Assembly (NCBI GenBank): GCA_008729055.1
Contig: SDUX01000121.1
Coordinates: 1-64,000 of the forward strand
Reading direction: 5' to 3'
Source: Pyropia haitanensis
Taxonomy: Eukaryota > Rhodophyta > Bangiophyceae > Bangiales > Bangiaceae
Length of the DNA stretch: 64,000 nucleotides
The position numbers and the translations under genes are program-made. Shown here piece after piece: positions 20,201-30,139 of the stretch (position 1 is its first letter; each line of letters starts with the position of its first letter). Under the pieces are notes generated by a model. It had not been told where the DNA came from. It saw only the letters and a list, made by a program, of their open reading frames with translations, and did not search any database.

Positions 20201-21867
20201 GCTTTACGTAGGCGTGTCAAGACTACGTCCAGATGGCGGACGTGTTCCTCGGCGGACTTAGAGAACACGATGACGTCGTCAAGGTAGACAAGACATATCT
20301 GCCACTTGAGGCCAGACAAGATGATGTCCAGGGCTCGCTGGAACGTTGCCGGGGCATTCGTCAGCCCGAACGGCATGACGACCCATTCGAAGAGTCCGTC
20401 GTGACATGCGAAGGCGGTCTTCTCTTGGTCCTCCTTTCGGAGTGGCACTTGCCAGTAACCGGCTGTGCAATCAAGTGTCGAGAAAAACTGCGCCTCGCCC
20501 AACGAGTCGAGGCAATCATCCATCCTAGGAATGGGATAGGTATCCTTCTTGGTGACGGCGTTCAGCCGTCGGTAGTCGATGCAGAACCTCGGCTTGCCGT
20601 TCTTCTTGGGCACGACCACGACTGGGCTTGACCAGTCGCTGTGGCTTGGCCGTATCACTTCCTGCTTGAGCATGGCGTTGATGCAGTCCGTGATGATCTC
20701 CCTCTTGCGCAGGCCCGTCCGGTAGGGGGCCTGGTGGATCGGGATGACCTTGTCGTCGGTTTCAATCCGATGAATGGTGGCGTGGATCGTCCCCAGCTTG
20801 CCGCTCCACATGACCTGATGCTGCTCGAGCATCCTCCGGATACGCTTGTGGAGGTGCTTCGGAGCGTCCGCGAGGTCGACTGAGTCGACCGACGGCGCGG
20901 GCTTATCTTGCGGAGGTTGGGGCTTCTCATCGACCGTGGCGATGACTGGCCCCTCGTACATCTCCGCTGACCCGAGGACGGTACCTTTCTTGAGGTACCT
21001 GGTCGTCGCGCCGACGTTGCACAATCGTACCTGGAAGGGCACGGCAGGCAAGGTGCAGGCGACCCCATTCGCCAAGATGACTTGGTGACCTTGGTGCAAT
21101 CTTGAGTTGGTGGTCACATGGATCAACCCGGTGATGTCGCTGTTGGCTGCCGCGAACACTTCGGTGAACGGCGGCAAGGTCGTCCGCTTAGCCAGACGGA
21201 CCTTGCCCTGTTGCCGTTGAACGCAGTGCGTGTCCAAGATGGGCATGCAAACCGAGACAGGTGAACTGGGGTCGGTCCAGTACACCTTGTTGAGACGTGG
21301 GTAAATAGCCTCCACGTGCTGGTTGATGAACCGGGTACCCAAGATGGCCGGGACGGCCAACTCCTTGACGACGTGGAACGTTGAGACCATCTTAACGTGC
21401 CCGGAGTCGACGATGATGTTGATCGCCGCCAGGATGGGAAGGGGGTTGCCACTGGCGTCAACCACCTTGGGCGTCCGTCGATTCTTGGACGCGAACGAGG
21501 TCCAGTTCGCCGGAAGTTGGTCAACCCGAATGAGGTTGAGACCCGCCCCTGTATCCAGCGTGGGCCGCATCGCACGCATGTGTTCTGGGGCAGGCCCCAG
21601 ACACAGGGGAACCGTGTAGTGACGGTACGCCTTGTTGAGGATCGACGTCCAACACCGAGGTGTTGGTTGGGGTTTGCCGCGGTCAGGGGGAAGGTCGGCC
21701 GCGCCGGGCTCACGCGACCGACCGCTCAGTTTCCCTGAGCGTGGGCAGGGTGGTCGTCGGTGTCGACGAAGGCCGTTACGGCACGGTCCGTTGACGAACG
21801 TCGGCGTTCCCGTCGAGGTTCGGGGCAGTCGCTGGAGAAGTGCCCGAACCGGTGACAGTTGTAGCAT
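17191..21867 (-). CDS. pol: Pol polyprotein of chromovirus 2 with extra C-terminal methyltransferase-like domain
   Basis: About 1500 residues, read in the -1 frame after the gag stop. Domains: aspartic protease (TLDTGAGLNLIR, near nt 21550), reverse transcriptase with YLDDVIVFS at about 20286-20260, RNase H (VDVDACADQLG, near 19850), integrase with an HHCC finger (HFPTTEGHPGSN ... CAACAQS, near 19180-19060) and a DDE triad (VNVDILG, LLSDQGSQF, HPQTNGQVERYN). A chromodomain (VRWWGYQSNDDVW) lies at about 18065-17905. Beyond it, about 17640-17290 carries TIDLFATRANKRFERF, then AWANPPTS and LTLLAPRWEAQEWF, the pattern of the Dam-like methyltransferase domain of DIRS-type retroelements, with NPP as the likely motif IV. 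Chromodomain plus this domain is unusual for Ty3/gypsy Pol. Confidence 0.88.
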   Translation of the reverse strand: MLQLSPVRALLQRLPRTSTGTPTFVNGPCRNGLRRHRRPPCPRSGKLSGRSREPGAADLPPDRGKPQPTPRCWTSILNKAYRHYTVPLCLGPAPEHMRAMRPTLDTGAGLNLIRVDQLPANWTSFASKNRRTPKVVDASGNPLPILAAINIIVDSGHVKMVSTFHVVKELAVPAILGTRFINQHVEAIYPRLNKVYWTDPSSPVSVCMPILDTHCVQRQQGKVRLAKRTTLPPFTEVFAAANSDITGLIHVTTNSRLHQGHQVILANGVACTLPAVPFQVRLCNVGATTRYLKKGTVLGSAEMYEGPVIATVDEKPQPPQDKPAPSVDSVDLADAPKHLHKRIRRMLEQHQVMWSGKLGTIHATIHRIETDDKVIPIHQAPYRTGLRKREIITDCINAMLKQEVIRPSHSDWSSPVVVVPKKNGKPRFCIDYRRLNAVTKKDTYPIPRMDDCLDSLGEAQFFSTLDCTAGYWQVPLRKEDQEKTAFACHDGLFEWVVMPFGLTNAPATFQRALDIILSGLKWQICLVYLDDVIVFSKSAEEHVRHLDVVLTRLRKAGVTLNLEKCAFFKKEVEYLGHLVCPGQLKVHNKNTEALKRATFPKTKTHMKSFLGACNVYRRFVKDFAKRARPLSELIKNDVGPDLPEPTAEQLAAFEDLKQALVTPPVLTIPHPTRRFVVDVDACADQLGCALLQEQEDGQLQPVGYYSRTLKPAEQNYCTTERECLGLVWGVLTLRHFLDGNKFTVRTDHQALRWIYNTTDPSSRLMRWRLRLAEFTFDVLYKPGASHHAPDFLSRTRTGALDDSDLDDEIPCLALAETARSLQRGRYTHAVRLTPVAFEDLVADQATDALCKVIRKKMAAGKAPNFSVKDGALYREGLDGDQLVVPHKHRARLLHLAHFPTTEGHPGSNRMYYSMRRRFYWPSMATDAYGVVTRCAACAQSRLALRRHTAPMRLFPATEPLTEVNVDILGPLPVSLTRNKYVLAFTDRFSKVVRCVALKKVTAVTVASALVEVWVASYGPPDVLLSDQGSQFMSKFFIAVCRTLGIETRESTPYHPQTNGQVERYNRTIVKQLRHYVADNPQRWDELLPILTYAYNTQPHRSTGVAPFELVIPRRIPNLTVHSPPPGVSIQAHGTTKDGSPLSVKRSFMARLRKTIPKVAEALRKTQQRYKKTYDKNLATRNKDVKIGDYVYLKAHQREHKLSSPTNGPFLVVDLDDKTFVVQVGDEESRVSWDQATPAPRPDAAGEADATPHALLKDKVNLSDRPSVMDDYLIDKLVGYRCVDGEHQAKVRWWGYQSNDDVWTPLGDLPKHLVLRYLRNQNKQVPGYEWSPTKMTLRSQSQGLPHPDARVNAVTPSVRWVPTIIAFHQSPDGHVQARLIWTHPRGQVGEVIPLYYLRSTFPTNFPRNIPERADWTAPRAIVDRLEKLHGPHTIDLFATRANKRFERFGSKECESGAEWRDSMSHDWTPHNAWANPPTSLLPEIAERLASGPPLALTLLAPRWEAQEWFSIFMNRCFEYEELPLECFPRSPASPDLWVAEHPPVWTTIVFRFERNHAGE
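21693..21735 (-). promoter_or_regulatory. -1 frameshift heptamer GGGAAAC with downstream hairpin (element 2)
   Basis: On the - strand the gag frame ends CAG GGA AAC TGA, containing G GGA AAC, a classic slippery heptamer (21729-21735) directly before the stop. Pol is in the -1 frame and continues AAA CTG AGC. Five nucleotides after the heptamer a 6-bp stem (GGTCGG with CCGACC, 21718-21723 and 21693-21698) can form, with a further CGCG/CGCG pairing inside its loop. Spacing and layout match retroviral frameshift signals. Confidence 0.75.
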
Positions 21868-23537
21868 TCGTCCGTCGAAGTTGCAGTTCGACGCGGGGAC
21901 GGGGACCTCGATGCCGGTGTGGCGTTGCGTTCCGTTCGCGCGAAACGTGGTGGTTGCGGCGGAGTGACCGCGACATTTGCTACGACGGCTTCCGAGACGG
22001 CTCCAACACGGATTGGAGAGGTAGTGTTCCGGATGTGTCGACGCAGGTCCACCTTGACCTTCTGGACACCCGTCCAGTAGATCTGCGCGGTAGTGATCGC
22101 TTCCGGCAGCGACACGCGGCCCTTGGTCATCTGGAACATGACAACCTGCGCCTTGATCGCGTCGTGAAGTCCGTTGATGAACGTATCAACGAGATCGCTG
22201 CTGTTGAACAAGCCGACGAGGCGGTCGCACATACGCTCGAGCCGTTCGCCGAACGCTCGAGGTGCTTCCTCTTGTTCTTGACGAGCAGAAATGACCTCGG
22301 TGTAGGCCTCGTTCAACTTGTCCGGCGTTGCAAACTTCTGCAACAGCCAGTTCACTCCGTCCCCGTACGTCTTGATGGCGTGCGCGTCCCGTGTCCCACT
22401 GTTGGACACGGCGGAGGTGAAGGACAGCTTAGCCGATCCCGACAGGCGGAAGCCGAGGAGGGGCAGTGCTTGTCCGTGTGACGCTCCGGCGGCGTCACAA
22501 GCTTTCTTGAACGTAGACAAGAACCCGAAGATGGCGAGAGGGTCCTTTCCAGTGAAGGGCGCCTGACCTTGGAACGGCCCGTCCAAGCACTTGTTCAGCT
22601 TATGTGCTTTCCTGACAAGACGGGGTGGATACGCCAGGCGCGTATCCTCCAGGAAGTACGTCTTGTAGCACAACAGACGTCGGTAACGACGGTTGGGTGC
22701 ATGGATGGCCATCCGACGGTCGAACACCTCGTGTTCGTTCTTCTTTGATCGCTTGGACTTGAGCCCGCGTCGGCGTCGCGTAGCTTCCTCCTCGTCCGTG
22801 GTGCTCTCGTCGGAAGATTCCGACGGGGAAGACGGCGGAGAAGGAGGGGTCGGGGGCCCCGATGTCGACGATGACGACGACGACCGATCGGGCGAAGTAG
22901 ATCGGTCCGTCGCCGTCGATGACCGGGACTTGGAAGGGGCGTCGTCACGTCGAGTGTGACGAGGGCCCTTGCGTGTGCGGCGGCCGCGCTCGGGGGTACC
23001 CTGAGCGGGGCGCTCACCGTACACTTGAAGGAGAGCCTGGAGTCCCGCAAGTAGCTCCGCCGTGTCATGTTGTTCCTTGACAGGCTCAGGTGTCGGCTGC
23101 TTGCGATCCTTAGGCTGACCCTTCTTGGTGGGTCGGGGCTTCTTCATGGAGCCACTGGCGGATCTGCTCCCTTGAGCAGACTTCTGCATCTCAACCAGCA
23201 GATCTTGTTGCTGCTGCAGACGTCGCGTCAGTTCGGCTACCGTGGTCTGCTCGTCATTCAAAGCTTGCTCCGCTTGAGCAAGGGCAGCTTCATAGGCGGC
23301 AGTCCGGCCGTCGTCTTCCGCCTCTGCGGTAGGCGTCGGCCCAGCCGCCGACGCCGAGGCCGCTGGGAACGTCAGCGGGTCGTCCTTAGGGTCCACGTCG
23401 GCGTGCGCCGACGGGGCCCGACGAGGAGGCGGAGGGGGGGCGTTGCGGGCTTGAGTGGTAGAGGAAGACCTCGTGGAGACGCCCTTTCGGCGCGTCCCAT
23501 CGGGGGGCACGTAGTCCTTCGGGAGATGAGGATCCAT
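21726..23537 (-). CDS. gag: Gag polyprotein of chromovirus 2
   Basis: 603 residues from the ATG at 23537 (MDPHLPKDYVPPDG). The first third is disordered and Ser/Arg/Pro-rich, and includes a short predicted coiled coil (about residues 75-115, ELTRRLQQQQDLLVEMQK). A Gag core follows (roughly residues 290-500, with EVISARQEQEEAPRAFGERL and FINGLHDAIK). The C-terminus has one CCHC knuckle, CYNCHRFGHFSSDC. It is more than twice as long as the Gag of element 1 and unlike it outside the knuckle. The stop at 21726 is preceded by GGGAAAC. Confidence 0.9.
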   Translation of the reverse strand: MDPHLPKDYVPPDGTRRKGVSTRSSSTTQARNAPPPPPRRAPSAHADVDPKDDPLTFPAASASAAGPTPTAEAEDDGRTAAYEAALAQAEQALNDEQTTVAELTRRLQQQQDLLVEMQKSAQGSRSASGSMKKPRPTKKGQPKDRKQPTPEPVKEQHDTAELLAGLQALLQVYGERPAQGTPERGRRTRKGPRHTRRDDAPSKSRSSTATDRSTSPDRSSSSSSTSGPPTPPSPPSSPSESSDESTTDEEEATRRRRGLKSKRSKKNEHEVFDRRMAIHAPNRRYRRLLCYKTYFLEDTRLAYPPRLVRKAHKLNKCLDGPFQGQAPFTGKDPLAIFGFLSTFKKACDAAGASHGQALPLLGFRLSGSAKLSFTSAVSNSGTRDAHAIKTYGDGVNWLLQKFATPDKLNEAYTEVISARQEQEEAPRAFGERLERMCDRLVGLFNSSDLVDTFINGLHDAIKAQVVMFQMTKGRVSLPEAITTAQIYWTGVQKVKVDLRRHIRNTTSPIRVGAVSEAVVANVAVTPPQPPRFARTERNATPASRSPSPRRTATSTDECYNCHRFGHFSSDCPEPRRERRRSSTDRAVTAFVDTDDHPAHAQGN

Positions 23538-23782
23538 GTTGCCCGACCGATCAGGTCCTCCCCTGTCGAGGACCGGCGATCGCTGTCGTCCACGGGGCTA
23601 CGGCCCGTGGCGACCCCTTGACGTGATGAGCCCCGCTCACCACCACCTTGACCCGGGTCCGTTTGCGCCCTGCGCTCCGGCCGCCCAAGTCGAAGTCCAC
23701 GATGACACCGCTACCCGTCTTAGCCGTAAAAGATAAGGAGATACACGTCCACCTCACGGCCGAGGGCCGTGAGTTTCTGCGT

Positions 23783-23801
23783 ATCCCCTGCTGCTCCACC
23801 A
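23783..23801 (-). other. Primer binding site of chromovirus 2
   Basis: Two bases after the 5' LTR, the - strand reads TGGTGGAGCAGCAGGGGAT, beginning with the complement of a tRNA CCA end. The implied tRNA ends ATCCCCTGCTGCTCCACCA. This is not the initiator-Met pattern (TGGTATCAGAGC) common in plant chromoviruses; the tRNA identity was not determined. Confidence 0.6.
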
Positions 23802-23803
23802 AA

Positions 23804-24537
23804 TGTGGCAAGTCGGGTGTCCACAGGGTACCGTAATCAGGGGGGAGGGTTGACGCACAAACCCGTAACCGCAGTGCCAAGACTATGGCAAGTAAGCGGG
23901 ACAAAGAAGGATACGTTTAGACCTGACGAGCAGGGAGAAGCGGGGCGAGAACGCCGTCGCGTGCCCAGAAGAGGCACGCGCGCGCCCGCCGCAACCCTCG
24001 ATCGGACAGGTCGACCGGGCAGGGTCGACCTGTCCTAAGAAATAGAAGCGAAATCCCTCCAAGACGATAATTGCATGCGAAATTGGTGAGTACCCCCCGA
24101 AAGGGCGTACCACAATCGATAGGTCGATCCTATCGATCGTCACAGGGAGTACTCGATCCAGCTCCCGCGGCCGTCCTCCCCCGGCCCGGGAGCTGTCCCT
24201 CGGGTCGAAGGATCGCCCGCCGGCGCACGCCTTCGACCCAATCACAAGCGACCTAGGGGGGGGGCTAGCCGCACCCGTGACGCGACCGTTCGGGCCCGGT
24301 GCGCCGCCCGACCCTTTTACAGGGGTCGGGGAGAGGGGTCGCACGACGCCCCCGGCGGGTGTGGCCGCCCGTGGGGCTGCGGCGTGTGCCGTCCACTGAG
24401 TCGTGGACGGCCCCCCGCGTGCCCCCTTAGGCGCACATATGCCATGGGTGTGGCCACCCGCGGGGCTGCAGCGCGCGGCCGTCCACGGCTGTGGGACGGC
24501 CCCCGCGTGCCCCTCCCCTAGGCGTATATATGCCACA
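23804..24537 (-). repeat. 5' LTR of chromovirus 2
   Basis: 734 bp, TGTGG...CCACA, essentially identical to 15116-15850. It differs by one G in the run at 24256-24264 and by A to G at about 24044, which turns AATAAA into AATAGA on the + strand. It carries the same hairpin (24004-24035) and the same two U3 tandem units of about 89 bp. Confidence 0.95.
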
Positions 24538-24542
24538 GGGGG

Positions 24543-25416
24543 GGTAGTCCCCTCAGGCCGAGTGGATACTGCTTCCCCGTCCCGCGAGGGGCGGCGAGCC
24601 GGCAAATTGTGTACGAGGCGAACTACTTTCGAACACGCCTGTTCAAGGGTAGTTGGCCAAACGATGCCACACGCACAATGGGCAGGCTGTCGCCTCCTCA
24701 TTTCTTTCGGCAATAATTCCTACTGATTGTCAGGTACGTGCAAGCCGCGAGCCCCCCCCCCCCCCTCACAGCACCCCCCCCGCCTAGACGCGCGCCGCCC
24801 AATCTCCCCCCCCCCACCATTGACCGCCCCCCGCCGCGTCGCACCCACGCCCGCCGCAGGCGGCAGCCTGGCACGCGCGCGCGGCGGCCAGACCGGCCGG
24901 CCCCGTTTGCGGGGCGCCGCCGGCCGCCCCCCCCCCCGCGCGTCGGCCCCGCCTCCGCCGCCTCCTCCCCTCCCCCCGCTCCCCTTCCCGTTGGCAGACC
25001 CCCACCGGGTGCGGCCAGCGCATCTGGCGTCGGCGCCCCCTCCCCCCGCCGCCCCGGCCGCGCGTCACGCCGTCACGGACGCGGCCGGCGGCGCGTCGTC
25101 CCCCCCCCTACCCCCCCCCCCCCCCTCCCCCCCACCCCCTCCTCCCCCAACCACGCGGTGCTTGCCGCGAGCGCTCCCCCCCCCCCCCCTCCCCCCCCTA
25201 GACCCTGCAGGCACGCAGCCTTGCAGGTGTTGGACGCGGCGAGGCCCGCCCGCACCGCCGCTGCTGCCGGGGCCTTGGCCGCGCGCAGGCGCGCGGCGGC
25301 GGGTGGCGGGAGGCCCTATGACGCGCGGCGTGTGGCGGCGCCGCTGGTGAGGTCTGGCCGACGCGCCCGCCGCCCCTGCTGTCGCCGCCCGCCGCCCACC
25401 CCCCGCCGCCTGCCGC

Positions 25417-25462
<46 letters not shown>

Positions 25463-26399
25463 TCCTGTCGCTGTCGCTGCCGCCGCGGTCGGCCGTGGCA
25501 CCCTCTGCCCCCGCACAGCGGCCGGCAGGTGGGGTGCTGGGTGGGTGGGTGGGTGAGGCGGGACCTACGACCCGGCCGCCCGTGGCACCGCCGCCGCCGC
25601 CCAGCGCGCGTGCCGCCTGGCGCTGGCTGTCTGCGCTGCCGCAGCCTGCCCCTACGTGCCTGCCAGGCGTCGGCCGTGGTCTGGCCACCACCCAAGCCAG
25701 GGGTGGCCCCGAGGGGCGGGGTTACAGACGTACAGGGGTGGGGGGGGTCGGCGAAGCGGGGAGAGGGGGGTTGAGTAGAGAGGGCTAACGTCTGCACGGG
25801 TCGCAGCCTGCCTGCTTTGGTGTGACCGGGGGGGGGGGGGGGGGGGAGGGGGGGAGGGTGGAGGGCAGCTGCTCACCCCGCCTGCGCCCTGCCGGCTGAC
25901 CTGGCCCCCTCTGTTTTTTTGTGGTGGTGCTGCCGCGCGGGCCACCCGGCTGCTGCCCCTCGTGGGTGGGGCGTAGGGTTGGCCGTCGGCCGACGCGAGT
26001 TCAGCCTCCCCCGGGCCGCCCATTCCGCCCCTCCACCTCTCCCCACATGAGGTGGGCATATCAGGGGGGCGCCGATTGTCAGCAGCCGCGGTCGGCGGCG
26101 CCGCCATCCCCCCCACGCTGCCGCCCTCCACCCCCGCCGCTGCCGCCGCCGCCGCGGCTACCGCCGCCGCCGCCGCCGCTGTCGCCGCCGCCGCCGCTGT
26201 CGCCGCCGCCGCCGCTGTCGCCGCCGCCGCCGCCGCCGCCGTCACGCGGGCCGCCCCGACGCGGGCCGCGGTGCCGCGGGCGGGGCGGCACCGCCGCGAG
26301 CGGGCGACCGGGCGGCCGCGAGGCGGTCGGCGTGCGCGGCCGCGGCGCGCGGCGCGCGGCGCCGCCCGCCACGGCGCGCCGCCCGCGGGCGGCGGGCGG
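24543..26399. other. Low-complexity GC-rich region, no confident gene
   Basis: C and G runs and GCC/GCG repeats (for example 25410-25460) open frames on both strands. The + strand frame 24738-25556 has a moderately protein-like part (25220-25360, LQVLDAARPARTAAAAGALA), but no start, family or boundaries can be argued. The Ala/Gly-rich - strand frame described next may reach into 25650-26400. Confidence 0.4.
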
Positions 26400-27712
26400 G
26401 CACCGCCGCGGGCGCCGCCCGCAGATCCGCGCGCAGCCGCCGGCCGCACCCCCCCGCGCGCCGGCGGCGCCACGCGCCCGCACGGGGCGCGCACACGCAC
26501 GCCGCCGCGGGCGCCTCCAACCCCCCCGCCCCCCCCGCCCGGTGGCGTCCCCTCGCCCGCCGCCCCCAGCGCCGCCGCCACCCGCCCGACCACCGGCGGC
26601 ACGTCGGCGGCGGGGGCCTCCCCCCCACCCGCGGCCGCCGCGGCGGCGCCCCCGCCGGCGGCGGCCGCCGCGTCGGCCAGGGCGGCCACCCCCCGCGCGA
26701 CGGCGCGCCACCCGTCGGCGGGGCCCGCCCCCCCCCCGCCCGCGCGCCCGGCGCCACCCCCGCCTCCAGCGCCGCGAGGCCGGCGGCGGCCAGCGGGCGC
26801 CCGCCGACGGCCACCCCCGCCAGCACGTCCGCGGCGGCCGCCACCGCCACGCCACCGCCGCCCCGGCCGCCGCCACCGCCGCCGACGCCGCCGCCGCGGG
26901 CTGCGACGGCCGCCAGGGCGGCCACCGCCGCGGCGGCGGCGGCCACCGCGTACGCCCCGTCCGCGGAACCCGCCGCCACCACCGCCGCGACGGCGCGCAG
27001 CGACGCCGCCACCGCCGCGGGCGGCGGTGGGGGCGCCCCCCCCGCCGCCGCCGCCGACCGCGCCACCGCCGCCGGCAGCCGCAGGTCCGCCCCCGCGTAG
27101 TACACCACCGGCGCGAGGGCGTCGGCCCAGGTGGCGGCGGCCGCCGCCGCCGCCGTCGCGCCCTCCCCCCCCCCCCCTTCCCCGCCGCCGCCGCCGCCGC
27201 CGCGCGGCGGACCAGCGCAGGCAGCGCGGCGGCGTCGGCGGCGGCGGTGGCGGCGGCGGCGGCGCCCCCCCTGGGCGCTCGCGCCAGCACCGCGGCGGCG
27301 AGCGCCGCCCACGCGGCCCCGTCGGGGGTGGCGGCGGCGACCGCCACGCGCGGCACCACCGCCGCCACCCGCACGGCGGCGGCGGGCGGCAGCGCCGCCG
27401 CCACCGCCGCCGCCGCGGGGGCGGCGTCGCTTGCACCGCCGCCGCCGCCGCCGACGCCGCCGTCGACGCCGCCACCGCCCGCCGCCGCCCCCGCCGCCCC
27501 CGCCCCCGCCCCCGCCGGCAGCAGCAGCGCCGCGACGAGGCGGCGGCAGGCGGCGCCGCCGGCGGCGGCGGGCGGGGCGGCCGCCCAGGCGGCCGCCCAG
27601 GACGCCACCGGCGCCGCGCTCACGAGCGGCGACAGGTGCGCCGCCGCCGCCACGAGCAGCGCCGCCGCGCGCGCAAGCGGCGGCTCCCCCGCGCCCGCCG
27701 CTACCGCCGGTC

Positions 27713-27751
<39 letters not shown>

Positions 27752-28490
27752 TGGGGGTGCGCAGCGCGCGCCCCCCCACCGCCGCCATCACCGACGCGTC
27801 CAGCACCGCCACCGCCGACGCGGCCACGACCGCCCATGCCGATGGGGCGCGCGCCACCCCCCCGCCCACCCCCGCCGCCGCCGCCACCACCGCCGCCCCC
27901 GCCCGCCCCCCCCCCCCTGGCCCCACCGGCGGCCGCCGCCGCGGGCGCTCCCCCCCCCCCGCCCCCCCCCCCCCCCCCGCCCCGGGGGGCACCGCCCGCA
28001 GCCACGCGGCCAGCCCCAGCGCGACCGCCCCGTCGGCGGCGCGGCGGAGGGCGGGCACCCCCCCCCCCCCCCCCCCCCCCCCCGCCCCCCCCCCCCCGGC
28101 GGCGCCCCCCGCCAGCGGCGCCGCCGCGACCACCGCCGGCAGCAGGGCGGCGCCGACCGCCGCGGCGGCGCCGGGCGGCGCCGCGACCAGCAGCCGCGGC
28201 AGCGCCGCAAACGCGTCGGCGGCGGCGGCGAGGGCGCGCGCGCGGGGGAGGGCGTCGGCGGGGTCCCCGGCGGGCGTCGCCTCCCCCCACACCGTGCGGA
28301 GGGTGGCCGCCAGGCCCGCCGCGTCCGCGACGGACAGGGCGGCGGCGGCGGGCGGGAGGGCGCCCCCGCCCCCGTCGCCGCCCCCGCCGCCGCCGCACCT
28401 ACCACCACCACCGCCGCCGCCACCGCCGTAGCCGCCGCCGCCGCCTCCGTGCCACCGCGCGGCGGCCGTGCGCAGCGTGTACACCACGCG
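26400..28490 (-). CDS. Hypothetical Ala/Gly-rich helical-repeat-like protein, frames broken at homopolymers
   Basis: Three - strand frames succeed one another and each reads like one continuing protein: about 28490-27165 (LAATLRTVWGEATPAGDP, AWAALAAAVLARAP), then about 27160-26740 (TWADALAPVVYYAGADLRLP, AASLRAVAAVVAAG), then about 26730-26400 (DGWRAVARGVAALADAAA, VPPVVGRVAAALGAAG). The repeated amphipathic Ala-rich helices suggest an alpha-solenoid of HEAT/ARM type, with Gly-run insertions. Each switch coincides with a C run (27164-27180, 26728-26738). No ATG or family was identified. Extreme Ala coding could also be chance in GCC-repeat DNA. Confidence 0.35.
28058..28083. repeat. 26-base C homopolymer
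   Basis: An uninterrupted run of 26 C, then one G, then 13 more C. It is the longest homopolymer I counted and lies inside the Ala-rich frame. Confidence 0.9.
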
Positions 28491-30139
28491 GGATGACGGA
28501 GGGTGAGGCAGGCAGGGGGGGCAGCGGGCGGCAGTGGCGGCGGTGGCGGGGGCCACGCCTGTGAGTCCCGGGGCGCGGTGGGGAGTGGCATGGTGGTGCA
28601 CGCCAGGGGAGGGTGGGGGGCCGCTAAGCAGGGGGCAATGGGGGGAGACGCCCCCGCGCTCCGCCCCGCCGCCGCCGCATGCCAGTGGTGATGCCGGCTG
28701 CGGCGGCGGCGGCGCGGCGCGAGGTCGTTCGCGGCGCGGCGTGCGTCGCCGGCTGGGTGGCGGCGCCTGTGGCTGGCGGTGGGGGCGCAGCCGCCGCCGT
28801 GAAAGCTCGCGCGGTTGTACGTCTTGCCGACCACCACGAAAGCCACGGACCGCACCCGCAGCACGTCTCCCACCTTTTTTCCCCAGCCCCCGCCCCCCCC
28901 CCTGCGCGGTTTGCCCCATCCCACTGGCCGCCAAATCCAGGCCGCCCAAATACCGCTAAAACGGGGCAGGAGAGAGGGCCGTTCCAAGACTCTGATTGGT
29001 CGAAGCCTCGGCACGGACGCAGAGCTGCATGTGCGTGCCGTGCCGAGCCTTGAATACGGGCTGGGAACGGGTCGAATGGAGCCCGCATGCGATGGTGGCA
29101 GGACCGTGCCGCGATACATCAGGTATTCCTGGGCCGTACTTGCGACCCCCCTCGCGGGTCAAACATATGACAGCTTATTCGTCACATGCCGTCACAAGCC
29201 TGGGTACTTGAAGACCCCCCCCCCGTGCCGGCCGTGGAGGGGGCACTGTCTGCGTTGCTAGCGGTGCCCTGTGCTGTGGGGACGGGACGCTCGCCGCATC
29301 CGCCGCAGGCTAGGCGCGCGCGGTGGCGGAGACCGTTTGGAGCGCTGACTGAAGCGCGGACTGGGCACTCGCGCGGACGCACTCGCCAGCATATGTAACA
29401 GAGAATCCGCATTCGCGGGACTGGGATTATCGAATAGGGCCCTGGGGAAGGACCGCCCTGGCCGGGCTGAGCCGGTACGGAAGGGGAACGCCAAAACGGG
29501 GGGGGGGGGGGCCGCCTGCCTGGTGCGGGGGGGGGAGGGGGGCCGAGGGGCGCAGCGGCGCCAGCCGTGGCGGGGAGAGGGGCGGGAGGCCCCGTGCCGC
29601 CACCGCCATCGCCGCCGTCGCCGCCACCGCCGCCGCCGCGGCCGCCGCCGCTACCGCCGCCGCTTGAACTGCGGCACCGACGCCGGCCGCGCGCCCGCCC
29701 CCGCCCGGCGGCTCATCGCCACTCCACGGCGGCGACGGAGGCGGCGACGGCGGCGGCGGCGGTGGCTGCGGCAGCGGCTCGTGGTTGCGCCGCGGCAGCA
29801 GCATGCCGGGCGGGCACGCCTGGCGCCGCCGCCGCCGCCGCTGCGGCGCCTGCTGCAGGGGGGGACATTCCCCTTCCAGCGCCGCCCGCCGCCGCGGGCG
29901 CGTCGCCGGCCGCCGCCAGGTGTCTCCCGGCGGCGGCGTCCTCCCCCCCCCCCCAAGCGGGCTTTCGCCGCTTCCCCCCCCCCGTCCGCCCGAAGGACGG
30001 CAACGACGACGGGCACAAGCGACGGCACTACGTCGGAGCGGCAGCCGGCAGCCAGTCTCATCCGCACGGTGCACTTCGGAGGGAACAGCAGGCCGCAACT
30101 TGTTCTCATAATTTCCGATGCGGCAGCCCGCGTTAGCTA
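28491..30139. other. Intergenic, no recognised gene
   Basis: Mixed GC-rich low-complexity DNA. A short - strand stretch at about 28885-28800 reads VGDVLRVRSVAFVVVGKTYN, which is protein-like and may be an exon of an unrecognised gene. 29486-30000 consists mostly of GCC/GCG repeats. Nothing else can be supported. Confidence 0.35.

Larger units (their letters stand above)
15116..24537 (-). mobile_element. Ty3/gypsy chromovirus 2, complete, 9422 bp
   Basis: Flanked by LTRs of 735 and 734 bp that both read TGTGG...CCACA. Between them on the - strand lie a primer site (23783-23801), gag (23537-21726), pol (21867-17191), a stretch with antisense open frames, and a polypurine tract (15851-15862). 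Seven G's flank each outer edge, so a 5-bp GGGGG target duplication (15111-15115 and 24538-24542) is likely but not exactly definable. The LTRs differ by one substitution and one homopolymer base, so the insertion is very recent. Confidence 0.95.
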
